Source: Spirochaetota bacterium (lineage in GTDB: Bacteria > Spirochaetota > Brachyspiria > Brachyspirales > JACRPF01). From it: a stretch of 64,000 nucleotides of DNA. The first letter of the stretch is position 1. The number at the start of each line of letters is the position of its first letter. Positions 16,828 to 24,394 of this stretch are shown piece by piece. The stretch spans positions 186,001-250,000 of the forward strand of contig JACRPF010000018.1 of the NCBI GenBank assembly GCA_016214035.1, written 5' to 3'. The translations under genes were made by a program, and so were the position numbers. Below the pieces are notes generated by a model, which searched no databases, was not told the origin of the DNA, and saw only the letters and a list, made by a program, of their open reading frames with translations.

Positions 16828-18582
16828 TTATTTCCCTGACATCTTCGATACCGATTGATTATCCTGCTTCATGAGCGTAAGCCTGAATGCCGCCATCTCC
16901 ACGGCGTTACGGACAAGAAGGATATCCCCCGCAAGCACCGGATGATTCCACGTTTTACCTTTAATCGCCTGGATACGCGCGGATTCCATGAACCGGTCGG
17001 GAATGGCGGGAACCAGCGCCAGTTCGCCGCGCTCCGAAAGCACCAGCAGCAGATCCTGATCCGCGAGCAGGAGCAGCCATCCGCGATAGCGATTTCCTTT
17101 CCACACGCGCCTGCCGTCTTTTACCGTGATACAGGCGATACTCGAACCGTCAAAGCCGTATGCGTAACCTTTATGAATGATGAAGTCGTTGAAGTTGAGT
17201 TTTAATTCAGAGGAATTCCATATGTTTTTTACGGACCATGAGTCGTTATGATTTGAAACGGCGATACGGCGAATACCAATCTCCCCGTCGGCACTCAGAA
17301 GTATATCGTTCCCGGTGACGGCCGGCTGCAGGATCCGGTCATCAGATTTCCAGTCATATTTCCAGAGCTGTTTTCCGCCAACCGGCTCAACGCTGACCAC
17401 GCCGGAATCACTCATGAGTAGTATCTGCGCAATACCGTCGATGGTCACCGGATGCGGCGAGCTGTAGCTTTTCCCGCCGTTCGCGCCCGCCCACTTCTGT
17501 TTCCCGCTCGCGATATCATATGCAACCAGTTTTCCGGTAAGCGATATGATCACGAGATCACCGGCCACGAGCGGCGAGCCTGTGAAGCCCCATGTCAGCG
17601 CTTTGATGCCCGCATCGGCGGCGGCATTGCGCGACCATAATACTTTACCGCTTCCCGCATCAAGCACGTTGAGTATTCCGGTGCCGCCGAGCGTGTACAC
17701 GCGTCCGCCGGCAAGTGTCGGCGTTGCGCGCGGACCGGGGCCTGCATGTGAGTCGTAGAAACGCGCTTTATCGCGGTGTTGCCACACCGGCTTGCCGTTC
17801 GATATGTTATAACAGGAAACGATTTCATAATCGCCAAGCTGTTCCTGCGTAAAGAACACATCGCCCTGCACCGCAAATGACGAGCATCCCGGTCCGACGG
17901 GACTGCGCCACAGCAGAACCGGCGGCGATACCGTCCAGTTCGTGGCAATTTTCACCCCGCGGATAATACTGTCCCGCGCGGCGCCGCGGAATCCGGGCCA
18001 CTGCACTTTTGTATCCGTTGCTTTGCCCGACGGCAGCAGTGCGGACGATTCAGTTCCGGTTTTTGCCAGCATGCGTTTTTCATGCGTCGGCGCCCAGCGC
18101 CATGCAAATGCGTGATTGAGTTCCGCGTCCATGCCGTCGGTGCGAAGACATATCCAGAAACCCGATGCCAGCAGAATGGCCGCGACCATGGTAATGCGCC
18201 GGGGAACATCGGGGAGACTGCCGAAAGCGATTGCCCAGACGATGAACACCAGACAGACGACGGGAACCGAGAACAGGATGAACATCAATCCCATGTTCGC
18301 CGTTGCTATAGAAACATCAAGCAGGAACGATGTTCCGACAAGCGCCGCTATCACAAGGATGAAAGCCCCCCAGCGATCGAGCATCGGCGCCCTGCTGAAA
18401 AAAAGCCACCACACGGCAAGCGCCAATCCGCCGATAAGGCCGGCAAACACCGCTATCTGCAAAGCATCAGGCACAATGACCGGAAGTACGAATCTGATAA
18501 TCCACTGCAGCGATACAATAATTATTCCGGGGACGAGACGCAGTCCACGTTTCTTTCCGGCAGCATCTTGCGGTTCCGACAT
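16828..18582 (-). CDS. Membrane protein with PQQ-type beta-propeller domain
   Basis: 584 residues. The N-terminal 150 residues contain about five hydrophobic segments (for example GIIIVSLQWIIRFVLPVIV, FAGLIGGLALAVWWLFF, MGLMFILFSVPVVCLVFIV). From about residue 190 to 565 there are propeller blades with the recurrent pattern of PQQ-like repeats: WPGFRGAARDSI, GKPVWQHRDK, GGRVYTLGGTGILNVLDAGSGKVLW, and KLVAYDIASGKQKW. Proteins of this design are membrane-anchored with an extracytoplasmic propeller. No dehydrogenase residues were identified, so it is more likely a binding or scaffold protein than a quinoprotein enzyme. It has a near-consensus promoter at 18618-18646 and an AAGGAAGG site. Confidence 0.8.
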   Translation of the reverse strand: MSEPQDAAGKKRGLRLVPGIIIVSLQWIIRFVLPVIVPDALQIAVFAGLIGGLALAVWWLFFSRAPMLDRWGAFILVIAALVGTSFLLDVSIATANMGLMFILFSVPVVCLVFIVWAIAFGSLPDVPRRITMVAAILLASGFWICLRTDGMDAELNHAFAWRWAPTHEKRMLAKTGTESSALLPSGKATDTKVQWPGFRGAARDSIIRGVKIATNWTVSPPVLLWRSPVGPGCSSFAVQGDVFFTQEQLGDYEIVSCYNISNGKPVWQHRDKARFYDSHAGPGPRATPTLAGGRVYTLGGTGILNVLDAGSGKVLWSRNAAADAGIKALTWGFTGSPLVAGDLVIISLTGKLVAYDIASGKQKWAGANGGKSYSSPHPVTIDGIAQILLMSDSGVVSVEPVGGKQLWKYDWKSDDRILQPAVTGNDILLSADGEIGIRRIAVSNHNDSWSVKNIWNSSELKLNFNDFIIHKGYAYGFDGSSIACITVKDGRRVWKGNRYRGWLLLLADQDLLLVLSERGELALVPAIPDRFMESARIQAIKGKTWNHPVLAGDILLVRNAVEMAAFRLTLMKQDNQSVSKMSGK

Positions 18583-18617
18583 AACGACCTTCCTTATACA
18601 ATTACATGATGATGCCG

Positions 18618-18646
18618 ATTATAATTCCGCAAGCCGGTCCCGTCAA
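18618..18646 (-). promoter_or_regulatory. Promoter of the PQQ-propeller gene
   Basis: On the minus strand, TTGACG (18646-18641), a 17-base spacer and a perfect TATAAT (18623-18618), followed by a leader with AAGGAAGG before the ATG at 18582. Confidence 0.75.
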
Positions 18647-18666
18647 GACTCCTTCGACGCAAAAAA

Positions 18667-18765
18667 CAATAATACCCCCGAAAATGCGCGCTGTAAATCG
18701 AACAGGTCTTCAAACCGGTTTGATTGGAAGGAGTGTCTTGTACCGCATTCCCGGGGGTGTTATTG
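18667..18765. repeat. 99-bp element bounded by 22-bp inverted repeats
   Basis: The arms at 18667-18688 and 18744-18765 are complementary over 22 positions with 19 Watson-Crick pairs, one G-T pair and two adjacent mismatches. Each contains a run of five C or G. The interior has a second weaker pair (AATCGAAC at 18696-18703 against GTTTGATT at 18718-18725) around AAACCGGTTT. The element lies between the end of the Met/His-rich gene and the promoter of the propeller gene. It could be a MITE-like remnant, a structured RNA or a processing or termination element. No T-run follows either arm, so a simple intrinsic terminator is unlikely. Confidence 0.7.
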
Positions 18766-18791
18766 CAAAGAACTGATGTCGTGCGTAGACG

Positions 18792-19142
18792 CTATTTCTT
18801 CGGAGCGTCCTTCATCATGCCGCCCATGCGGCCGTCATGCTTCATGGGGCATTCCGGCGGGCAATTCGTACCGTTCGGCGGCTGCATACGATGTTCCATC
18901 ATGCGGGGGTCCATCATTCGATGCATCATACCCGGATGCATCATACCGGGACCGCCTTTGACGGCGCGCACAATGCCTCCTCCGGCCACAATTGCCGAAG
19001 ACAGCCAGAGCAGAATTGCAACCACAAGACCGAATGACTTCAGGCCCTGTGACTGCACCTTCTCTCTGACGAAAAGCACGAAAAAACTCACGGTGAGCAG
19101 TACCGTTACGGGTACTGCCGCGAACAGAACTGGATAATGCAT
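18792..19142 (-). CDS. Two-TM membrane protein with Met/His-rich tail, possible metal binding
   Basis: 116 residues with an AAGGAGG ribosome site. Two hydrophobic helices (about residues 3-25 and 36-60) precede a tail with repeated GMMHPGMMHRMM, MMEHRM and CPMKHDGRMGGMM motifs. Such Met-His clusters commonly bind copper or other soft metals in the periplasm. Both termini would lie on the same side, most simply outside. The upstream region has an unusual GGAAC-N18-GTCTAA promoter-like pattern with a palindrome in its spacer, which suggests stress- or metal-controlled expression. The divergent neighbour is an MFS exporter. The metal-related function is inferred from composition only. Confidence 0.75.
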   Translation of the reverse strand: MHYPVLFAAVPVTVLLTVSFFVLFVREKVQSQGLKSFGLVVAILLWLSSAIVAGGGIVRAVKGGPGMMHPGMMHRMMDPRMMEHRMQPPNGTNCPPECPMKHDGRMGGMMKDAPKK

Positions 19143-19169
19143 AAAACCTCCTTGTGGTTTACTGATTCC

Positions 19170-19198
19170 TTAGACACCGCGTCTGACGCATTTGTTCC
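19170..19198 (-). promoter_or_regulatory. ECF-sigma-like promoter with palindromic operator candidate
   Basis: On the minus strand, GGAAC (19198-19194) and GTCTAA (19175-19170) are separated by 18 bases, which fits the general GGAAC/GTC layout of extracytoplasmic-function sigma promoters. The perfect palindrome GCGTC-T-GACGC (19179-19189) sits in the spacer. No sigma-70-like pair was found for this gene. Confidence 0.35.
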
Positions 19199-19253
19199 AA
19201 ATAGTTAACGTCGCCATACGTAAACGGTCCGCTGCCTCCGTCACTCCGGACGC

Positions 19254-19282
19254 TTGACGATGTACGTAATGCACGGTATAGT
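19254..19282 (+). promoter_or_regulatory. Promoter of the MFS transporter gene
   Basis: TTGACG (19254-19259), a 17-base spacer and TATAGT (19277-19282). The start site would be near 19289, upstream of an AGAAGGA site at 19304-19310. Confidence 0.65.
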
Positions 19283-19350
19283 AACGCGCAAGACTGGCGC
19301 ACGAGAAGGACATACATATTCATCAATCTTTTTTATCTACTTTCAGGGCG

Positions 19351-20595
19351 TTGCGCAACAGGAACTACCGGCTGTTCTTTGCGGGACAGGGCATATCAAC
19401 TGTCGGAAGCCTCATGCAGATGATCGCGCAGAGCTGGCTCATCTACCGTCTCACCAACTCCCCCCTGATACTCGGCCTTGTCGCATTTGCCGGCCAGATC
19501 CCGGCCATATTCGTAACACCCCTCGGCGGACTACTGAGCGACCGGGCCGACCGGCGAATCATCCTGATCGCGGCTAACATCACATCAATGGCACTCGCTT
19601 TTGTACTCGCGATCCTCGTACTTTCAAAAACCGTAGCACCATGGCACATTATCCTGATAAGTGTGATATCCGGCATCGCGTGGACATTTGAAATGACAAC
19701 ACGCCATTCATTTATACCGGAAATGGTCGATAAAAAAGAGGACCTCGGCAACGCCATTGCGCTGAATTCCGTTCTGTTCAATGTGGCGCGGCTCATCGGT
19801 CCCGCCATCGCTGGAGTACTCATCGCAACAGCGGGAGAAGGCATATGTTTCATCCTGAATGGCGTAAGTTTCATCACTGTAATAGCCGCCCTCATGATGA
19901 TGAACCTGAAGAAGCGCGATCATACGGCGCATAAACACCCGCTCAAAGAATTGAAAGAGGGATTCCGGTCGGCGTTCGGGTCCGTGGCGATACGGTATAT
20001 CATATTCCTCATGGCATTCATCAGTCTAACCGGCTCCGCGGTAATGGTCCTGTTGCCGGTATTCGCCAAGGAAATACTCCACGGCAGCGCGCAGACATTC
20101 GGGCTCCTCACCGGCGCCGTGGGACTGGGCGCGCTGACAGGCGCTTTATATATGGCGTCACGAAAAACGGTACGCGGACTCGGGACCATAATTATCGCGG
20201 CGCTCATGCTGTACGGCACGGCACTCATCGCGGCGTCCTTCACTGGTATTGCCCTTGTCACCATGCTGTTCCTCGTCCTCTGCGGCGCGGGAACCATGCT
20301 TCACACGGCGTCCTCAAACACCATTATCCAGACGGTCACCGAGGACGATGTGCGGGGAAGAGTGATGAGCTTTTTCCTGCTTTCATTCTCGGCATTCGGA
20401 CCGCTCGGCAGTCTCATCGCCGGATGGCTTGCGGGTATTTTCGGCGTAAGGATAGTGCTCCTGTGCGGCGGTGTATCTACGCTCGTTGCGGGAATCGTTT
20501 TCCTTGCGGTACTGCCGGAGATACGGAAACATCTGAAACCGGTATATATAAAGAAAGGCATCATTCCTTCTGATACCGCCGCGGATGTAAAATAA
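19351..20595 (+). CDS. MFS transporter, MFS_3/EntS-like exporter
   Basis: 414 residues from a TTG at 19351. The chain has about 12 hydrophobic segments and the MFS signatures GLLSDRADRR (loop 2-3) and a related motif in the C-terminal half, and it resembles the MFS_3 (enterobactin-exporter-like) group. No ATG exists at the 5' end. The frame continues upstream without a stop to 19285. Family members usually have a short amphipathic start before LRNRNYRLFF, and the preceding codons read STFRA, so translation may begin at an ATT at 19318, eight bases after AGAAGGA, rather than at the TTG. Exported substrate unknown; drug, siderophore or metabolite efflux is possible. Confidence 0.85.
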   Translation: MRNRNYRLFFAGQGISTVGSLMQMIAQSWLIYRLTNSPLILGLVAFAGQIPAIFVTPLGGLLSDRADRRIILIAANITSMALAFVLAILVLSKTVAPWHIILISVISGIAWTFEMTTRHSFIPEMVDKKEDLGNAIALNSVLFNVARLIGPAIAGVLIATAGEGICFILNGVSFITVIAALMMMNLKKRDHTAHKHPLKELKEGFRSAFGSVAIRYIIFLMAFISLTGSAVMVLLPVFAKEILHGSAQTFGLLTGAVGLGALTGALYMASRKTVRGLGTIIIAALMLYGTALIAASFTGIALVTMLFLVLCGAGTMLHTASSNTIIQTVTEDDVRGRVMSFFLLSFSAFGPLGSLIAGWLAGIFGVRIVLLCGGVSTLVAGIVFLAVLPEIRKHLKPVYIKKGIIPSDTAADVK

Positions 20596-20632
20596 GTATC
20601 CCGTCTCACCCCATGGACTTCTGGCGGATCAA

Positions 20633-21490
20633 TCAGACGCCTGCAATTCTGTAATGCACCGTCCACTGTACCGAACGGACTGTTTTTAATTTTCCCGCGA
20701 GATTATACCAGCCCTGTTTCTTTTCCTTTTCATCAAAATAATTCCATTCATCCAGGTAGCTAAATCCCGGTCCGAACAATTCAAAATCACGGCTTGTCCG
20801 GATGCCATAGGTAAAAAGCGCATCTTTGTCCATGTGCAGCTGCCGTTTGAACTTCCACCGGAAATACGGATGCTCAAGCCGTTTCACCCATGAGAAATTG
20901 AAAACCTCGGCGACAAGTTCACTATCCGGGAATTTCCTCTGCAGCGCAAGCAGCAGCGACTTTACGCCGGCCTCAGTGAGGTACATAAAAAGCCCCTCGG
21001 CATATATAATCACGGGACGGTTATTCCGGTCGACCCCGTTCATCCACTCATGATCGAGCACGGAGGCTGCAATATTCCGCTCCCGGGGACGCGGCGATAG
21101 AAGCTCTTCGCGCAGCCTTATGACCGGAGGAAGATCGATATTATACCAATCAATCGTACCATTATCGATGCGCGCAAACCGCGTATCAAGACCGCAGCCG
21201 AGATTGATCACAACGGCATCCGGATGTTTTCCGATAAACGCCGCAATATACCTGTCAAACGCCCGTGTGCGAAGCCCTATGGTCACCGGCAGCCGTTTCG
21301 GGAGAGCACGCCGCACCATTGCCCGGAGCATTGCGCTGTCGGTGTCCCTGAACTGTTCGTCAAGCACACGGACAACGGCAACAGAAACAGGATCGTTGAT
21401 CACGGGGTTACGGGACACCGTCTCGATCGCACGGGCATACAGCGGCAGGAACAGTGTTTCCGATACCGATGAAAAATTGATTGCACGCAT
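20633..21490 (-). CDS. LCM/TcmP-type SAM-dependent methyltransferase
   Basis: 285 residues. The pattern of the leucine-carboxyl-methyltransferase-like family is clear. An N-terminal helical cap (VSETLFLPLYARAIET, PVINDPVSVAV) is followed by the SAM-binding strand VINLGCGLDTRFAR (about residues 94-107). Then come the acidic NIDLPPVI motif and IIYAEGLFMYLTE (about 164-176). Bacterial members methylate carboxyl or hydroxyl groups of small metabolites; the substrate here cannot be told. The gene starts 15 bases after the stop of a lipoprotein gene, likely in the same transcript, and faces the MFS gene tail-to-tail. Confidence 0.9.
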   Translation of the reverse strand: MRAINFSSVSETLFLPLYARAIETVSRNPVINDPVSVAVVRVLDEQFRDTDSAMLRAMVRRALPKRLPVTIGLRTRAFDRYIAAFIGKHPDAVVINLGCGLDTRFARIDNGTIDWYNIDLPPVIRLREELLSPRPRERNIAASVLDHEWMNGVDRNNRPVIIYAEGLFMYLTEAGVKSLLLALQRKFPDSELVAEVFNFSWVKRLEHPYFRWKFKRQLHMDKDALFTYGIRTSRDFELFGPGFSYLDEWNYFDEKEKKQGWYNLAGKLKTVRSVQWTVHYRIAGV

Positions 21491-21505
21491 GATGCAACTC
21501 CGGTA

Positions 21506-22120
21506 TTATTTACTGCCTGGCGGAGACATCGCCTCACGAAGCGCGCTGACGATATCGTCTTCCAATGTTGCCACGCCTTTGATAACCCACGGGCCTCCGT
21601 TCTGCCAATGCGCGATGAAGCTCCCGGCGGTTTCTCCCGTTGCGGGAACAATCTCGCTGATATCAAGTACTACTTCCGTCCCGCCGTCGATGAGCGCCAG
21701 AGACGAAAATAATTTAACAACCGGTCCGAGCTCGCGGACGGTAATGCTGAGTATGCGGTCTGATGCCGCTATATTCGTTGCCGCAAACGCGTGCAGCTCC
21801 GCCGCAGAAAGATCTAGTGCCGGCCGGCCGCCGATGCTCCGGAATATCCTGTATTTTGAAAAACAGCGTGCCGTGGAAAAGAACCGTTCTATCCCGCGCT
21901 CGGCCGCGGCTTCACGCAATGGGACATCCTTCTGGTTCAAACGCCATCGCGTCCCCCACAGGATGACCATCGAAATCTTCTCGTCACTCCCCTGACACCG
22001 GGGCTTCCCGCCTGATTGCCCGTTTACGAAAAATCGGGTACTGGCACAGCCGGATAGCATCGGAATTACAAGCAATATTAATAGTAATAGATTGGTATTT
22101 ATCTTTTCTTCGCATGTCAT
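21506..22120 (-). CDS. Lipoprotein of unknown function
   Basis: 204 residues with a lipoprotein signal peptide (hydrophobic LLLLILLVIPM, lipobox LSGC, Cys near residue 25). The mature domain of about 180 residues looks like a mixed alpha/beta fold with DRILSITVREL and GTEVVLDISEIVPATGE strands, as in small periplasmic LpoB/TolB-like domains, but no family was recognised. A promoter ends six bases upstream of the ATG and no SD is visible, so the message may be leaderless. The methyltransferase gene follows in the same direction after 15 bases. Confidence 0.7.
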   Translation of the reverse strand: MTCEEKINTNLLLLILLVIPMLSGCASTRFFVNGQSGGKPRCQGSDEKISMVILWGTRWRLNQKDVPLREAAAERGIERFFSTARCFSKYRIFRSIGGRPALDLSAAELHAFAATNIAASDRILSITVRELGPVVKLFSSLALIDGGTEVVLDISEIVPATGETAGSFIAHWQNGGPWVIKGVATLEDDIVSALREAMSPPGSK

Positions 22121-22126
22121 GCTTCA

Positions 22127-22155
22127 AGTATAGTGCCTACGTATCGTTGCGTCAA
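22127..22155 (-). promoter_or_regulatory. Promoter of lipoprotein-methyltransferase operon, leaderless geometry
   Basis: On the minus strand, TTGACG (22155-22150), a 17-base spacer and TATACT (22132-22127), then six bases to the ATG at 22120. A nearby hairpin (CGGAGT 22167-22172 with ACTCCG 22185-22190) lies just upstream, downstream of the GH52-like gene. Confidence 0.6.
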
Positions 22156-22231
22156 GACAAAATTCACGGAGTGTGGGCCCCAAAACTCCGGACATGTTCA
22201 ACAAACCCAAGCTCCAGCGGCCCATACATTT

Positions 22232-24373
22232 TCAGCTCACCATCTGTTTCGCCTTTCCTTTCTTCCAGTCCGCGTCGAACATCCGCGGTACTGACACACC
22301 GGCGAACGGTTTCTTAGCCCGGTCTATTTTCTTTACCTTATCAATAACCAGTCCAGCGAGCGCGTCGAAATATCCCCACACGGCGACACCGCGCGGATAG
22401 AAGCAGAGGTTATTGCCGTTGAACGTCTCAAAGAAACTGCGCGCTTCCTGCGAGTTCGTCGTTGTCTGCCAATCCCAATACCGGTCGGCGAGATACCGCA
22501 GGTCCACACCGCGGTAAAACGCGGCGATATCGCGAAGCATGTTCATGGATATCCAGCCGGGATTCCGCGATGCTCCGGCGAGACCTTCCATTGCTTTCAC
22601 GTCGGTCATCATCGAATTAAGGAAATCACTGTGCACGCATCCGTATTCCCGCAGGCAGCGTTTCGCGGCAACAACGAGATCCTTTTTGATCTTCACATCG
22701 TCAAGCCCGAGATCATGCCCCACCATATCGAGCGGAGCCTGTCCGTTAACGGTATAGATATGCGCGGCGTCCCATCCGGGTATCTCGGCGAGGTCGTATT
22801 TCTCGCCCGTCCACGCGTTGACGACACCTTCGGCGCTCTTGTCGAGAAGCGTCACGAAGTGATCCTTCCTCCATCCTTTCTTTTCGATGATGACGGTTAT
22901 CTTTGCGGCGATCTTTTTGTACCTGAGCGCGAGCTTCGTCTCTCCGAGCATGGTGAGCATCTCCGCGCCGGTGCGGTATGACGCCACGGTCTTCACGGCG
23001 AGATAGATCTGCTCTTTGCCGAACTGAACCGCAGGCGATGCGTCATCGATGGTGTTCGCAACGCCTTTGTCGGGTATGCCGTTGCCCGTGGTGTCGCACG
23101 CCTCAATGAACGCGAGATATTTTTTGAGGATATCCTTCTTGCGTTTTACAATAGCCTTATCCCCCGTACGTTTCATGTATGCATACAGCAGTATTATATA
23201 ATTCGTCGTCTCCTCAACTTCCATCTCGTGATGATAGATCTGACCGTTCACCGCGCCATTTCGCCCCATGTCATGCGACAGGAACAGCGTACCTTTTCCG
23301 CGCTCTCCGAGACATTTTGTTCCGTCTTTCGAGAAATCCGGCCAGTTCTCGAGTTCAATACCGAGCAGTTCCGGCCACACCGCCAGATAGAACGGCGCCT
23401 GCGTGAACTCCACGTCAACCGTTGAATGATAATAGCAGCTCCCCTCCCACACCGTGAACCAGTCACGCCCGTCCTCCACTACCCACCACGAATCGAGAAG
23501 CCACGCATGCAGCGTCTGGGCGAAAAGGTTATTGACGCTTTTTGCGCAGTTATTGTTCATGACAATGCCGTCGACGTTCGCCGCATTGTCGAACAGCGCC
23601 GACGGATTCTTCCGCGCCCATGTTGTTACCGCATCAAGGTCTTTGAATGATTCGATGTATTTGAACGGCCGCGGCGTATGTTTTATCTCGAGCAGCGGTG
23701 CGCTGTGCGTACACCACGACAACGCGAGCGTATCCTCCGCCCCGCCGAGTTTTACTTTTTTCACAAAACGTTTACCGGCGCATACACCGTCCGTGACCAC
23801 GATGCGGTCGCGCTGCTTCACCGGCGTGCGTTCGATCTTCCGTTCCTTATGTCCTTCGCTCTCGGGAACATTGACGACGGTCTTCACGCTGTCGAACACC
23901 ATATCGATACTGTCCGCACCGCTTTCTTCGACGGTGATAGCGTCACCTGCAAATTCGATGAATACTTCGACATCGTCAACCTTCACATCGTTCTTCATCC
24001 AGCGGAACTGACCTTTGAGCTTCGAGGCGGAAAGTCGCAGTCCCATCACCGGCGTTGTGGAGAATGCATTATCACGCGGACGGAACGGAACGGCGATGGA
24101 AAGCTCCAGCTTCACCGTACTCGCCGGATCGATGCCCATGACCGACATCGTGCATGGGGTAAGCCGCTGGTCGTAGAAGAAAAAATTGCCGCCGTCCGCA
24201 CAGAGCGGCAGCGTGTATTCTTTTCCGGCGATGATGACGCCCGCCTTCAGATTGAGCACCGGGGCGGACGTAAATTCATCGAACCGGATGATGTTGCACC
24301 GTTTGTTCGCCGGATCGATGATGATGCCGTGACGTGAACCGGGGACTGAAAAACCGTTTGCTATCAATTGCAT
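22232..24373 (-). CDS. GH52-like glycoside hydrolase, probable beta-xylosidase-type enzyme
   Basis: 713 residues, about the length of GH52 beta-xylosidases, with an AGGAGA site. The first 250 residues are beta-rich and the rest is an (alpha/alpha)6 barrel. From memory of GH52 sequences, several blocks line up in order: WEGSCYYHSTVDVE (candidate nucleophile Glu), GTLFLSHDMG, NTIDDASPAV followed by IYLAVKTVASY (candidate acid Asp), and NLCFYPRGVAVWG. Overall similarity is low, so this could be a separate family in the GH52/GH116/DUF4965 superfamily. No signal peptide, so it would act in the cytoplasm on imported oligosaccharides. It follows the GH10 xylanase gene by 21 bases, which supports a xylo-oligosaccharide role. 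Confidence 0.65.
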   Translation of the reverse strand: MQLIANGFSVPGSRHGIIIDPANKRCNIIRFDEFTSAPVLNLKAGVIIAGKEYTLPLCADGGNFFFYDQRLTPCTMSVMGIDPASTVKLELSIAVPFRPRDNAFSTTPVMGLRLSASKLKGQFRWMKNDVKVDDVEVFIEFAGDAITVEESGADSIDMVFDSVKTVVNVPESEGHKERKIERTPVKQRDRIVVTDGVCAGKRFVKKVKLGGAEDTLALSWCTHSAPLLEIKHTPRPFKYIESFKDLDAVTTWARKNPSALFDNAANVDGIVMNNNCAKSVNNLFAQTLHAWLLDSWWVVEDGRDWFTVWEGSCYYHSTVDVEFTQAPFYLAVWPELLGIELENWPDFSKDGTKCLGERGKGTLFLSHDMGRNGAVNGQIYHHEMEVEETTNYIILLYAYMKRTGDKAIVKRKKDILKKYLAFIEACDTTGNGIPDKGVANTIDDASPAVQFGKEQIYLAVKTVASYRTGAEMLTMLGETKLALRYKKIAAKITVIIEKKGWRKDHFVTLLDKSAEGVVNAWTGEKYDLAEIPGWDAAHIYTVNGQAPLDMVGHDLGLDDVKIKKDLVVAAKRCLREYGCVHSDFLNSMMTDVKAMEGLAGASRNPGWISMNMLRDIAAFYRGVDLRYLADRYWDWQTTTNSQEARSFFETFNGNNLCFYPRGVAVWGYFDALAGLVIDKVKKIDRAKKPFAGVSVPRMFDADWKKGKAKQMVS

Positions 24374-24394
24374 GAGATGTCTCCTGAAATGTAA

